A stretch of DNA of 64,000 bases from Bacillota bacterium (GTDB lineage Bacteria; Bacillota; UBA4882; UBA8346). The translations under genes were made by a program, and so were the position numbers. The stretch lies in assembly GCA_029776205.1 (NCBI GenBank), contig JAKOTQ010000043.1, positions 1 through 64,000 of the forward strand. The letters run 5' to 3'. Below are positions 26,995-37,580 of the stretch, piece by piece; the first letter of the stretch is position 1; the number at the start of each line of letters is the position of its first letter. Below the pieces are notes generated by a model that saw only the letters and a program-made list of their open reading frames with translations, had not been told where the DNA came from and made no database searches.

Positions 26995-29082
26995 ATGTCT
27001 CTTACCCGTACCTGCCGCTTTAAAGTGGAAACTTCGTGGCAAGAACTGGTTAACCGGCGAATTCATGCGATTGAGATCAACCTGAAAGAAATTTCCTTTC
27101 TGAATCAGGGCGGTTTTTTAATTGCCCGGGGAGCCTTTAAGCGGGAGATCATCTATGTGGAATTTGACGGCCGGTTCCGAAAAGTCGATGATAAGGTTCA
27201 GTTTGAGGTGGTTGTTGGGAAAGCCCTTCCGGAACCACTTCCATTATTTAAAGCGGAGTTGAAGCAGGATTATTATATTTACCAACCTCGGCAGATCGGG
27301 GATAATCAGGCTATGCTCGAGCAGGCTTTTCTGTTGATAGTCGAGGAAGTTGAATTGGAGGCTTCTCCGGAGAAACTGAAAACTTTGATTCTGGATGGGG
27401 TGGTCGAACGAAAAGTGTCTACACAAATGATTCGAGTTCCGGTGAATGTGGATCCGGCCATGCTCGATTTTCGGGATTTTACGGGAGAGCTGATCTTTGA
27501 ACTGCCGACAGGCCCTGTGATCAATTGCCGGGTGATGGGGAATCTCCAGTTTACTGCGGCGAACGGTTCGATCCTTGATATGCCGATCGAACAGCCGGTC
27601 AGCTGGTTGATTGATACAATGGGTCAAGCATGGAATCCCGATACCCATTACCGCTTGACGGGAAAGATTACCGATAGGACATGGGTAAAAATCCAGGAGA
27701 ATCTGGGAGAACTTCAATTAAAAATCGATTATGCCTGTCTTCTCCTGCAATCCTTACCTTTGGCCTGCGTGTTAGCACCGAACGTCGATGTTCCTAAACT
27801 TCCGTCGAAGGTTCATTCCATCAAGGCCAAGGTACTACTGTTAGAGAAAGAATATCCCTTAGCTAAATCCTATGTTTTCCCCTGGGACGGAGGAAATCTG
27901 ACGGAGATACGGATTGAAGCCATCGGCCGGAATGACCGGTTGACAAAGAAAGGAATCCTCCTTGAGGCCCGTTTTAAAATCGAAGCTTATTATCTGACCG
28001 ATGACGGGGTTGAAGCCTTTCGTCAATGGGAGACCAGTTTCTTTGAATTGATCGAGGAGTGGCCGTTTACGGAGAAGCAGGATAATCTTTATTTAGAGGC
28101 TTTCCTCAACATCGAACCGGTGGCTTTTTCCCAAAACGGGCAGGAAGTTCATATTAATTTTACCGCAGTCTATCATCTGAAAATTTTCCAATGGAGTACT
28201 GTGGCGGTATTGGAAGACAGTAAAAACGGCAAAGCCATTTTGGCAAAGTCGCAGGTGGAACAGAAAAAATTTGCGGTGATGCGGGAAACGATGATCACGC
28301 TGAAGCGGAAACCCGTACGTATCCAGGAAATTCAAACCAAATTTGGTCATCTTTCTTGTCAGCCAAAGTCCGGTTGGATGAAAATCGAAGGAGAATTATT
28401 GATTTCTGTCACTTATTTGTATCTTTCGGGAAAAACTTATGAAGAACAGTTTACTATCGATCTTCATGAGAGTTTTGTGTGGGACGGGTTGAAAGAAAGC
28501 CATACGGAGATTGAACTACAGCCGTTTATCGAATTTACGGCTTATGATCAAAACGGGACTAAGATAATCTATCGTTACCTGGTTCGTTATGAAGCCGGAG
28601 TCTTTTGTGAACGAGAATTTAAAATCAAAGTAGTGCCGGATTTTGCTCCGATGGTTGATTCCGGATTGATTTCGGATAATCTCTGTAAATTAATGGATTT
28701 AGAGATAAATACGGAAGATTTATCGATGGTGATCGAGAAAGAGATCCCCTTAAAATTAGGTTTTCCCAAAGAGATTGCCAGAAATCAGTCCTATATTGCT
28801 CATTTTGAGTACAGAGATGCTCAAAATGCTATTTTAACGGAGGGTATATTGGAGACCGATCTGGAGTATTGGGATGAGGATGGTTTTTTGAGACAGGAAC
28901 GGCTGGAGATTTCCTTCTGGAAATTTATCCAATATCATTCCAATGCCCAAAAGATTTCTTCCGAGGGCACGCTTGTTCCGGAAATTACCCGGATAACGAT
29001 TCTTCCGGTGAATGCTTGGCCTTGGCAGAAGGGGACTGTCCGCGTATCGGCGGAAATCACATTAAAACGAGAAAGGGGGTAA
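26995..29082 (+). CDS. Large multi-SPOCS-like (DUF3794-related) protein
   Basis: 695 aa; repeated beta-rich segments with IxEIxxKxxxLxxxxxxGxxxxxGxxxxxxxYxxxxG patterns (e.g. VRIQEIQTKFGHLSCQPKSGWMKIEGELLISVTYLYLSGKTYEEQFTIDLHESF). Confidence 0.65.
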   Translation: MSLTRTCRFKVETSWQELVNRRIHAIEINLKEISFLNQGGFLIARGAFKREIIYVEFDGRFRKVDDKVQFEVVVGKALPEPLPLFKAELKQDYYIYQPRQIGDNQAMLEQAFLLIVEEVELEASPEKLKTLILDGVVERKVSTQMIRVPVNVDPAMLDFRDFTGELIFELPTGPVINCRVMGNLQFTAANGSILDMPIEQPVSWLIDTMGQAWNPDTHYRLTGKITDRTWVKIQENLGELQLKIDYACLLLQSLPLACVLAPNVDVPKLPSKVHSIKAKVLLLEKEYPLAKSYVFPWDGGNLTEIRIEAIGRNDRLTKKGILLEARFKIEAYYLTDDGVEAFRQWETSFFELIEEWPFTEKQDNLYLEAFLNIEPVAFSQNGQEVHINFTAVYHLKIFQWSTVAVLEDSKNGKAILAKSQVEQKKFAVMRETMITLKRKPVRIQEIQTKFGHLSCQPKSGWMKIEGELLISVTYLYLSGKTYEEQFTIDLHESFVWDGLKESHTEIELQPFIEFTAYDQNGTKIIYRYLVRYEAGVFCEREFKIKVVPDFAPMVDSGLISDNLCKLMDLEINTEDLSMVIEKEIPLKLGFPKEIARNQSYIAHFEYRDAQNAILTEGILETDLEYWDEDGFLRQERLEISFWKFIQYHSNAQKISSEGTLVPEITRITILPVNAWPWQKGTVRVSAEITLKRERG

Positions 29083-29089
29083 AGTCTGG

Positions 29090-30097
29090 ATGAGAATACT
29101 CATGCAGAATCGGGTCACCAGCCGCCATGCGATTGCCGGAGATACGATCCAAATGCGAAAAACCGGAGAATACCTTAGAAAGCTTGGGTTGGAAGTAGTG
29201 TTTGACTTTACCTTGGAACCGGATGTCAGCGGTTTTGATCTGGTTCATCTGTTTAATACGATACCCATTGAAGACACTTACCAGCAGTTTCGCAATGCCA
29301 AACGAAACCGTGCCAAAATCGTATTGTCGACGGTTTTCTGGGATCCTGCGGAATACTTGCGCTATCGTAAGGATCCTGCCGCTTTTGTCAGTTGGTGGGA
29401 AGAGACCCAAGTACTGCGCCAGGAAGTATTGGCCGGAGTGGATCTGATTCTGCCAAATTCCCATGCGGAACTGGCATTACTTCGGAAAACATATGTTAAT
29501 CTGCCACCGGCAGTGGTGATCCCGAACGGGGCTGACAGCAGTTTTGCTTATGCAAACAGTGAACGTTTCTGCCGCCGTTGGGGAAGAAAGGATTTTGTGT
29601 TGTCCGTCGGACGGATCTCTCCCCGGAAAAATCAATTGGCCTTGATTGAAGCGGCAGGTAAGCTGCATCTGCCCCTGGTGTTAATCGGACCACTCAATGA
29701 CGGCCTGTATTATCAGGAGTGTCGTCAAAAGGCCGCCGGGATCGACTGTTGTTTCATCGATACCATGAATCCTGCCGAATTGGCTTCGGCTTATGCGGCT
29801 GCCCGAGTTCATGCGTTAGTCAGCTGGTATGATACGCCGGGATTGGTTTCACTGGAAGCAGCTTTGGCAGGATGTGCCATTGTCACGACGGATCGGGGAT
29901 CGGCTGCTGAATATTTCGGGGAACATGCTTTTTATTGTCAACCGGATGATGTGGAAAGTATATGCTGTGCTTTAGAAGCTGCGTGGAAGGCCGGACCGGA
30001 TCCGTTACTTGCCCAAAAAGTGATGAAAAATTACACCTGGGAGAAGGTGGCGGATCAAACCTTTGCAGCTTATCGCTTATGTTTCGACAGGGATTAG
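29090..30097 (+). CDS. GT4-family glycosyltransferase
   Basis: MRILMQNRVTSRHAIAGDTIQMRKTGEYLRKLGLEV...NGADSSFAYANSERF...VLSVGRISPRKNQLALIEAAGKL...PGLVSLEAALAGCAIVTTDRGSAAEYFG. Confidence 0.92.
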   Translation: MRILMQNRVTSRHAIAGDTIQMRKTGEYLRKLGLEVVFDFTLEPDVSGFDLVHLFNTIPIEDTYQQFRNAKRNRAKIVLSTVFWDPAEYLRYRKDPAAFVSWWEETQVLRQEVLAGVDLILPNSHAELALLRKTYVNLPPAVVIPNGADSSFAYANSERFCRRWGRKDFVLSVGRISPRKNQLALIEAAGKLHLPLVLIGPLNDGLYYQECRQKAAGIDCCFIDTMNPAELASAYAAARVHALVSWYDTPGLVSLEAALAGCAIVTTDRGSAAEYFGEHAFYCQPDDVESICCALEAAWKAGPDPLLAQKVMKNYTWEKVADQTFAAYRLCFDRD

Positions 30098-30109
30098 GCT
30101 TTTCAAACT

Positions 30110-30529
30110 CTATTTTATGAAGGTTGAAGCATAACCGATCCGTTGTTCGGTTTGAAGATCAAATAATTCGAAAAATAAATTGTTCTTGTAGAAATATTTC
30201 CGGGGTAAAGTATAGACATGATAGTGGCCTGGAGATTTACGGCCAGTCATGGTCACGTAAAAACTACGGTATTTAGCGTCATCGATTTCGAGGTTGAGGG
30301 CGATGATCGGAAAAGTGTCAACGGTTGAGACGGGAATTTGATCCAAACCATATTCTGTTCTCAAGATATCTTGCCATTTGCTGATTTCCTGGCCAACCAG
30401 CAATTGGGGCTGTTGAGTCCGAGGGGTGGAATGCAGAATGGGTCCGGAGCAAACCGGGGTTATCTGGAGAGGAATGTACTGGACGGCCGGAAAGGGATAG
30501 ATTTTTACATTGCCAAAACTCAATGCCAT
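30110..30529 (-). CDS. Hypothetical protein
   Basis: 139 aa intact ORF converging on the GT4 gene; SD GGAGGTGTC upstream of ATG. Confidence 0.6.
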   Translation of the reverse strand: MALSFGNVKIYPFPAVQYIPLQITPVCSGPILHSTPRTQQPQLLVGQEISKWQDILRTEYGLDQIPVSTVDTFPIIALNLEIDDAKYRSFYVTMTGRKSPGHYHVYTLPRKYFYKNNLFFELFDLQTEQRIGYASTFIK

Positions 30530-30607
30530 GACACCTCCTCAAATGACTAACATATTGTATGAGGCAATATAGGATTTTGTCACAGCGAAGAAGCAAAAAA
30601 TCAAAAA

Positions 30608-30631
30608 CACCAGGCTTTCGAGGGCCTGGTG
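30608..30631 (-). terminator. Terminator of Na/Pi cotransporter gene
   Basis: CACCAGGC tttcgagg GCCTGGTG with minus-strand TTTTTGATTTTTT. Confidence 0.85.
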
Positions 30632-30644
30632 TCTTTCTAAGAGG

Positions 30645-32339
30645 CTAGTTCATCTTTGCGGCAATGGGTTTTTTTTCGGCATCCAGAACCGCTTCAGCGA
30701 TATTGTAACAATGATCGGAAATCCGTTCTAAGTTTTTCAACAGGTCAACAAAACAAACGGCCGAATTGGGGTTGCAGGTGCCTTGATTGAGACGGGTGAT
30801 ATGGCCGAGCCGCAGAGTTTCTTCCAATGTATCCACTTCTTTTTCAAGTTGGAGCACTTTTCGGGCAGCTTCAAAATCTTCATAGGACAGTGCAGTTATG
30901 GCGTAGTCGAGCATTTCGGAAGAGAGTTTAAAAATACTTTCCACTTCACGATTGGCCTGCTCCGAGAATTTGATATTCCCGTTTCGACGGTAGACGGCCA
31001 GTTCCATAATGTTGGTGCAATGGTCACCGATACGTTCGATATCACCGACGACGTGCATCAGGTCTGCCAACCGTGTGGCTTCGATCTCGGTTAAGGTCGA
31101 ACGGGATACTACAGTCGACAGATAATTGATGATCTCTTCCTGTAAATAATCGAGATTGTCTTCCAGCTCATCGACAGTTTCTTGACTTGCCGGATCGGCG
31201 TTAATAAAAGCTTCTTTGACTTTATTGAACATTTCCTGAGCAAATTCACCCATCCGGACCAGTTCTTTAGCAGAGAGCTCTAAGGCCGCGTCCGGATTGT
31301 CGATAATCCGTTTGTTGAGATATTTGGTACTCCGTTCGATATACTGATCTTCGCCGGGAATCATTTTGGTGACAAGCCTTGCCAGGAGCCCAGCCATGGG
31401 TAACCAGACTAAAGTGTTTAACATATTAAAGGAAGTGTGGGCGTTAGCGATCTGGCGTTTGATAATCTGAGCTGCTGTAATTCCATGCGCAGGATCGGGT
31501 TGGGGGGATACTGCCAGGACGAATCGGATGAAGAGCGGTAACGCAATGATGAAAATGATACATCCGAAAATATTGAACATAGCGTGGACAGCAGCCGTCC
31601 GTTTGGCTGCTTTATTTGTACCGATACTGGCTAAAATGGCGGTAATGGTGGTTCCGATATTGTCTCCAAACAATATGGGGATCGCTGTTGTTAATGGGAT
31701 CAAAGGCTGAACTATGCCATTCACTACCACCGGCTGGGAAGCCAGGGTTTGGAGTACGCCAATGGTCGCACTGCTGCTTTGGATAATGACGGTCATGGCG
31801 GTACCGACGAGCACGCCGACCACTGGATTGTGGCTGAGATTGGTGATCCAATGAGCGAAAAGCGGAGATTTCGCCAGGGGTTTCAGCATAGCGGACATGG
31901 TGTTTAATCCGATAAAGAGAATACCGAATCCGAAGATAACTTGTCCGATATATTGTAACGTTTTGCGTTTGGGGAAGAAATACAGGCAAAAACCGATAGC
32001 AGCAATGACATAAGCATATTGGCCGAGATCAAAGGCAATAAGTTGGGCAGTCATCGTAGTTCCAATATTGGCGCCCATAATGACTCCAATGGCTTGGGTT
32101 AATGTCATCAACCGGGCATTGACAAAGCTGACGATCATGACTGTGGTGGCACTGCTGCTTTGGATGATAGCCGTTACAAAGGTTCCTACGATCACTCCTA
32201 TAATGGGGTTCTTGGTCAATGTCTCTAATATTCTGCGTAATTTTTCGCCGGCGGCTTTTTTAAGGCCTTCGCTCATCAAGTTCATACCAAAGATGAATAA
32301 TGCCAGGCCTCCGGCAACTCCGAATATAATTTCTTTCAA
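30645..32339 (-). CDS. Na/Pi cotransporter family protein with C-terminal PhoU-like domain
   Basis: GGLALFIFGMNLMSEGLKKAAGEKLRRILETLTKNPIIGVIVGTFVTAIIQSSSATTVMIVSFVNA...QSSSAT repeated; C-term VVGDIERIGDHCTNI. Confidence 0.95.
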   Translation of the reverse strand: MKEIIFGVAGGLALFIFGMNLMSEGLKKAAGEKLRRILETLTKNPIIGVIVGTFVTAIIQSSSATTVMIVSFVNARLMTLTQAIGVIMGANIGTTMTAQLIAFDLGQYAYVIAAIGFCLYFFPKRKTLQYIGQVIFGFGILFIGLNTMSAMLKPLAKSPLFAHWITNLSHNPVVGVLVGTAMTVIIQSSSATIGVLQTLASQPVVVNGIVQPLIPLTTAIPILFGDNIGTTITAILASIGTNKAAKRTAAVHAMFNIFGCIIFIIALPLFIRFVLAVSPQPDPAHGITAAQIIKRQIANAHTSFNMLNTLVWLPMAGLLARLVTKMIPGEDQYIERSTKYLNKRIIDNPDAALELSAKELVRMGEFAQEMFNKVKEAFINADPASQETVDELEDNLDYLQEEIINYLSTVVSRSTLTEIEATRLADLMHVVGDIERIGDHCTNIMELAVYRRNGNIKFSEQANREVESIFKLSSEMLDYAITALSYEDFEAARKVLQLEKEVDTLEETLRLGHITRLNQGTCNPNSAVCFVDLLKNLERISDHCYNIAEAVLDAEKKPIAAKMN

Positions 32340-32591
32340 TCTCGTCCCTCCGGTTTAATTTTTTGCAATTTAATAATTCTTCTTAAAATTAATTCTTTCA
32401 GATGTCACGATTCACCTGTCGGTCACCAGAAAAGAATATCATGTTTTTTTGAATGGCGGAAGAACACTTTAGACTGTTTTTGTTAAAATGTTGGTTAATT
32501 CGTTATTTCCCATGACTGGTATATTGTGCTTTATCTGAAATATTTGATATAATGAAGGAAATTTGATTGCCCATAGGCTTAAAACAGCGAT

Positions 32592-32612
32592 AAACGCGTA
32601 GAAAACGCGTTT
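32592..32612. repeat. Inverted repeat upstream of fhs
   Basis: AAACGCG tagaaaa CGCGTTT. Confidence 0.5.
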
Positions 32613-32712
32613 CTTATATTTGAAGTTTAATGAATGAATAGTAAGGCTTTTCGTTGAGGTATATAACATAAGCCGGGGATTAGAATGAACAATAATTGAA
32701 GGAGGCCGTTCC

Positions 32713-34380
32713 ATGTTATCGGATATTGAGATCGCCCAGGCATGTAAACTCCAGCCGATTAAGAATATTGCTCAAAAAGCGGATATTCCAGAAGAGTATT
32801 TGGAACTCTACGGAAACTATAAAGCCAAGATAAACCTGAGCCTTCGGGAGAAGGTGGCTTCCCGTCCAAACGGAAAATTGATATATGTTACAGCCATGAC
32901 TCCCACGCCAGCCGGTGAAGGGAAAACCTGTACGGCCATTGGAATCGCTCAGGCATTAGGCCTTTTAGGCAAAAAAGTGATGCTTTGCTTGAGGGAACCT
33001 TCGCTGGGGCCTACGTTCGGAGTGAAAGGCGGAGCAGCTGGCGGAGGGTATTCTCAGGTGCTGCCGATGGACGAGATTAACTTGCATTTTACCGGCGATA
33101 TTCATGCGATTTCTGCTGCACACAATCTACTGGCGGCGATGGTGGACAATCATATCGTACAAGGGAATGAATTACGGATCGAACCGAAACGGGTTGTTTG
33201 GCGGAGGGTGATGGATATTTCCGACCGCCAATTACGGAATATTATTATCGGATTAGGTTCAAAAGGCGATGGCGTGATCCGTGAGAGCGGTTTTGATATT
33301 ACGGTCGCCTCGGAGATTATGGCCATTTTGTGCCTGGCTAACGATATGGAAGATCTGAAGGTACGCTTGGGACGGATCGTTGTGGCGTACAATGTGGACG
33401 GAGAACCGGTGTACGCTAAAGATTTGAAAGCCGTTGGAGCCATGGCGGTTCTCCTGAAAGATGCGATCAAACCGAACTTGGTCCAGACTATCGAAGGCCA
33501 ACCCGCATTAATTCACGGAGGGCCTTTTGCCAATATTGCCCATGGCAATAATTCGATTATTGCGACTTCTCTCGCATTGAAACTGGCGGACTATGTTGTG
33601 ACGGAAGGCGGTTTTGCCAGTGATCTGGGAGCCGAGAAGTTCTTCGATATTGTATGTCGCAATGGTTTGAAACCGGACGCAGTGGCATTGGTTGCGTCGA
33701 TCCGTGCTTTGAAATTCCATGGCGGTGTCCCGAAAGAGAACCTGTCAGAAGAGAACTTGGAAGCATTGAAAAAGGGCTTAGCCAATCTGGAACGGCATAT
33801 CCACAATCTTCGCAATGTATATCATTTGCCGGTGGTTGTGGCTATTAACCGTTTCCCTAGCGATACGGATGCGGAGATCGCTGTCGTTAAAACTAAATGC
33901 CGTGAACTCGGGGTACGGGTGGCATTATCCGAAGTGGTGGCACGGGGTGGTGCCGGCGGCACGGAGTTGGCAGAGGAGCTTTTACAGGCATTAACCGAAT
34001 CCAACGGTTTTCAGCCATTGTATCCTTTATCCGCTTCATTAAAAGAAAAGATCGAGGCGGTAGCCACCAAAGTTTACGGTGCCGCAGGCGTAACGTATAC
34101 AAAGGAAGCCGAAGCCACACTTCAGAAAATTACTCAGTTGGGATACGGCGATTTGCCGGTCTGCATCGCCAAAACCCAAATGTCTTTTTCGGACAACCCG
34201 GCTCTTAAAGGGGCTCCTACCGGTTGGACGTTGACTGTACGGGAGGTCCGGCTTCAAGCGGGCGCCGGCTTCGTGGTTGCCCTTACCGGACCGATTATGA
34301 CCATGCCGGGACTGCCGAAAAACCCGGCTGCGGAACGGGTGGATATTTTACTTGACGGAACCATTGTGGGCTTATTCTAA
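32713..34380 (+). CDS. fhs: Formate--tetrahydrofolate ligase
   Basis: [20 protein letters not shown]...[25 protein letters not shown]...[38 protein letters not shown]. Confidence 0.98.
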   Translation: MLSDIEIAQACKLQPIKNIAQKADIPEEYLELYGNYKAKINLSLREKVASRPNGKLIYVTAMTPTPAGEGKTCTAIGIAQALGLLGKKVMLCLREPSLGPTFGVKGGAAGGGYSQVLPMDEINLHFTGDIHAISAAHNLLAAMVDNHIVQGNELRIEPKRVVWRRVMDISDRQLRNIIIGLGSKGDGVIRESGFDITVASEIMAILCLANDMEDLKVRLGRIVVAYNVDGEPVYAKDLKAVGAMAVLLKDAIKPNLVQTIEGQPALIHGGPFANIAHGNNSIIATSLALKLADYVVTEGGFASDLGAEKFFDIVCRNGLKPDAVALVASIRALKFHGGVPKENLSEENLEALKKGLANLERHIHNLRNVYHLPVVVAINRFPSDTDAEIAVVKTKCRELGVRVALSEVVARGGAGGTELAEELLQALTESNGFQPLYPLSASLKEKIEAVATKVYGAAGVTYTKEAEATLQKITQLGYGDLPVCIAKTQMSFSDNPALKGAPTGWTLTVREVRLQAGAGFVVALTGPIMTMPGLPKNPAAERVDILLDGTIVGLF

Positions 34381-34523
34381 GATAGGCGAAAAACCCACGT
34401 TGTAAATCGTGTGGACAGTCCTTATGAGTTATGGACATAAGGTCATGAGAACAAGCTGAGAAAAGCGATGAATAAGAGAATGTTGGACATAGATATCAAG
34501 AATTGACCAGCAATTTAATCTTT

Positions 34524-34551
34524 TGCCTCGCGCCTCGTGTCTCATGCCTAA
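34524..34551. repeat. Heptamer-period array R6 (short)
   Basis: TGCCTCG|CGCCTCG|TGTCTCA|TGCCTAA. Confidence 0.6.
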
Positions 34552-34574
34552 AAATATCAGTTGGGGTGAAATGA

Positions 34575-36431
34575 ATGGTGATTGAAAAGATTGCCATATT
34601 GGATTGTGGCGGTCAATATACCAAAGTCATCGACAGAAAGGTGCGGGAAATGTCGGTTAAATCAGATATTTTCCCGATCAGCGTCAAGGCCAATCAATTG
34701 AAGGATTATGACGGCATTATTCTTTCGGGCGGTCCCGGCAGCGTTTGGGCTGATAAAGCCTTGGAGTATGATGAGTCCATCTTTGAATTGGGAATTCCAG
34801 TGCTGGGGATCTGCTATGGAATGCAATTGATCAATAAGCATTTTGGCGGAGTCGTCCTTCCCGGATTGAAAACCGAATATGGTGAAACGGTGATTGACGT
34901 CGATCCCGGTTGTCCGTTATTTGACGGCCTTCAAGCTAAAGAGCGGGTCTTGATGAGTCATGGTGACTCCGTTTCTAAATTGGCTCCGGGTTTTAAAGTA
35001 GCAGCCAATTCCGGTGACGTGGTAGCGGCCATATATAATAAAGATCTGAAAATTTACGGGGTTCAATTTCATCCTGAAGTGGATTTGACTGTCCACGGAA
35101 AAGAAATGATGGCCAATTTTCTCAAAAAAATCTGCGGCTTAACCGGAAATTATATGTTGGAAGACCGGATTCAGACAGCCATTGATAAGATTCGGGAGAA
35201 GGTTGGCGATGAAAAAATATTGGTGTTGGTGAGTGGCGGCGTGGATTCGGCGGTTAGTGCTGCTTTGCTGGTTAAAGCGTTAAATCCCGATAATGTTTAC
35301 GCCATTCACATTGACCATGGTTTTATGCGTAAAAATGAAAGCGACATTGTCTGCGAAAATTTAAAAGACATGGGTTTAAAGAACCTGATTCGGGAGAATG
35401 CAGCCGATGTTTTCCTAAACAGCACAGTGGAGATTGACGGAAAAACGGTCGGGCCATTAACCACCTTGATAGATCCGGAAGCCAAACGGAATCTCATCGG
35501 GGAAGTGTTCATCCGGGTGGTTCGAAAAACCGCCGAGAGTTTAAATCTGGATTTTGACAAAACTTTCTGGGCGCAGGGAACCCTTCGTCCGGATCTGATT
35601 GAAAGCGGAAATCCTGACGTCAGCAGTTATGCCCATAAAATTAAAACCCATCACAATGATGTGGATATTGTCCGGCGGGCTCGGGAGAAGGGCTTGGTTG
35701 TCGAGACCAACTGGGATTGGCATAAAGATGAAGTTCGGCAAGTTGCCCGGGCATTAGGCATTGATGAGAGCATTGCATCACGTCAGCCCTTCCCTGGACC
35801 GGGTCTTGCCATTCGTATGATCTGTTTCGACGGCCATAATACCATTACGGAAGCAGAGTATCAAAGATTTCAGGAGCTTCTGGAGGAGTTTGCCGGTGAT
35901 TACCAAGGTCAATTACTCCCCATTAAGTCTGTTGGAGTCCAGGGGGACTGTCGGAGTTACCGTTATTTATCGGTGATTGGCGGTAAGGGACTGGAGATGG
36001 ATTGGGATCAGGTTTATGACATCGGTAAAAATCTGCCCAACCAGGTGAACTTCATCAACCGGGTTGCTTATTGCCTTAATAAACCGGAGCTTTCGGGCGA
36101 GATTAAAGCTTATCCTATGTATATCAATAAGGAAAATGTTGAACTTTTACGGGAGTTGGATGCGATCGTCGTGAGTAAGCTGAATATTCTGCCGATCAGT
36201 CAGGTTTTTGCCGTCCTGTTGCCGGTGGGGATTACTGGAAAATACTCTGTAGGCATTCGGACCTTTATTACCAATGACTTTATGACCGGCCGTCCCGCCT
36301 TCATCGGTCAGGATATTCCCAAGGAATTGATTGCAGAAGTCGTTCGGGAGATTGAAACCAAATTCCCGGAGATCGACTTGATTCTCTATGATGTAACCAG
36401 TAAGCCTCCGGCAACGGTCGAGTGGCAATAA
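34575..36431 (+). CDS. guaA: GMP synthase (glutamine-hydrolysing), long eukaryotic-type form
   Basis: 618 aa; IAILDCGGQYTKVIDRKVRE..GICYGMQ..GVQFHPEVD; LVSGGVDSAVSAALL; C-term LLPIKSVGVQGDCRSYRY...IRTFITNDFMTGRPAF...YDVTSKPPATVEWQ. Confidence 0.95.
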   Translation: MVIEKIAILDCGGQYTKVIDRKVREMSVKSDIFPISVKANQLKDYDGIILSGGPGSVWADKALEYDESIFELGIPVLGICYGMQLINKHFGGVVLPGLKTEYGETVIDVDPGCPLFDGLQAKERVLMSHGDSVSKLAPGFKVAANSGDVVAAIYNKDLKIYGVQFHPEVDLTVHGKEMMANFLKKICGLTGNYMLEDRIQTAIDKIREKVGDEKILVLVSGGVDSAVSAALLVKALNPDNVYAIHIDHGFMRKNESDIVCENLKDMGLKNLIRENAADVFLNSTVEIDGKTVGPLTTLIDPEAKRNLIGEVFIRVVRKTAESLNLDFDKTFWAQGTLRPDLIESGNPDVSSYAHKIKTHHNDVDIVRRAREKGLVVETNWDWHKDEVRQVARALGIDESIASRQPFPGPGLAIRMICFDGHNTITEAEYQRFQELLEEFAGDYQGQLLPIKSVGVQGDCRSYRYLSVIGGKGLEMDWDQVYDIGKNLPNQVNFINRVAYCLNKPELSGEIKAYPMYINKENVELLRELDAIVVSKLNILPISQVFAVLLPVGITGKYSVGIRTFITNDFMTGRPAFIGQDIPKELIAEVVREIETKFPEIDLILYDVTSKPPATVEWQ

Positions 36432-36458
36432 AAGATTTCGGGGAAAATCGGAGGGATC

Positions 36459-37235
36459 ATGCCGGATCTTATGAAATTGGTCTCTTGGAATGTAAACGGA
36501 ATCCGGGCTGTGGCGAAAAAGGGGTTTCTCCAATGGATGCATGAGGAGAATGCCGATATCGTCTGTCTCCAGGAAACCAAAGCTGATGTCGGGCAGTTAG
36601 GAGAGGAGCTAGTCCGTATTCCCGGATATGACAGTTATTTTTGCTCAGGAGTTAAAAAAGGATATAGCGGGGTGGCCGTTTACACCAAGATCAAACCGGT
36701 ACAGGTATTGACGGGACTTGGTATCGAATGGTTTGATGGAGAAGGTCGTATTCTCATTCTGGAGTATTCTCAGTTTACCTTGATTAACTGCTATTTTCCC
36801 AATGGAAAGGCTTCAGCGGAACGTCTTCAATATAAATTAGAATTTTATGAGGCCTTTTTGGACTATATCAATCGTCTAACGGAAGCTGGCAAACCGTTGA
36901 TTTTCTGCGGAGATGTAAATACAGCTCATCAACCTATTGACTTGGCACGACCGAAAGAAAACGAAAAAACTTCCGGGTTTTTACCGGAAGAGCGGGCGTG
37001 GCTCGATAAAATGGCTGAGAAAGGGTATCTGGATACCTTTCGCCTTTTTGAAAAAGGCGGTGGCCATTATACTTGGTGGGATATGCGGACCAGGGCCCGG
37101 GAACGGAATGCCGGCTGGAGAATCGACTACTTTTGGATTAGCCCTGATTTACAACCTCATTTGAAGAATGCCTTTATTAAGCCGGAAGTCATGGGGTCGG
37201 ATCACTGCCCTATTGGGATTGAGTTGGAATTTTAA
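36459..37235 (+). CDS. xth: Exodeoxyribonuclease III
   Basis: MKLVSWNVNGIRAVAKKGFLQWMHEENADIVCLQETKAD...GDVNTAHQPIDLARPKEN...GWRIDYFWIS...GSDHCPIGIEL. Confidence 0.95.
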   Translation: MPDLMKLVSWNVNGIRAVAKKGFLQWMHEENADIVCLQETKADVGQLGEELVRIPGYDSYFCSGVKKGYSGVAVYTKIKPVQVLTGLGIEWFDGEGRILILEYSQFTLINCYFPNGKASAERLQYKLEFYEAFLDYINRLTEAGKPLIFCGDVNTAHQPIDLARPKENEKTSGFLPEERAWLDKMAEKGYLDTFRLFEKGGGHYTWWDMRTRARERNAGWRIDYFWISPDLQPHLKNAFIKPEVMGSDHCPIGIELEF

Positions 37236-37349
37236 TAAAAACTCTTTGTTCAACTGATGTTCATCCAAAAGTCGATTGACTTTTGGAAAAACCGATGGTA
37301 TATTATTTTAAAAATTAGCTTATTTTATTGCTGTTCGTTGAATATTCAT

Positions 37350-37580
37350 AAAGCGATGACAGGGACATGTTGCCGTTGTCGGGCTTTCGTCAGAGAGGGC
37401 AGGCGAGTACGCTGAAAGCCGCCTGGAAGCTTAAATGGCAGTACCACCCTGGAGTGGCAGCCGGAAATCGAGTATGGCTGCACGGTAACGGCCGTTATCC
37501 GTTTCAAGTGGGCATTGCCAATGAAGGTGGAACCGCGGAAGTATAATCTTTCGTCCTTTATAGGATGGGAGATTTTTTTA
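37350..37580 (+). promoter_or_regulatory. T-box riboswitch leader of hom (candidate Thr-specific)
   Basis: AAGCGATGAC...AGAGAGG...; T-box AATGAAGGTGGAACCGCGG at 37520-37538; followed by terminator; candidate specifier ACC at 37443-37445. Confidence 0.9.
37546..37580 (+). terminator. T-box-controlled terminator
   Basis: ATCTTTCGTCCT ttat AGGATGGGAGAT TTTTTTA; 12-bp stem with wobbles. Confidence 0.9.

Noticed and set aside
1-30529. Genomic island mobilised by a transposon or phage
   Set aside because: No transposase, integrase, tRNA attachment site or terminal repeats seen in the window
32469-32714. 81-aa minus-strand ORF upstream of fhs
   Set aside because: Covers the probable fhs promoter/leader with no recognisable domain or RBS; likely spurious
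34381-34574. Possible purine riboswitch upstream of guaA
   Set aside because: The conserved purine-aptamer core and P1 stem could not be identified; only a short heptamer tract is present
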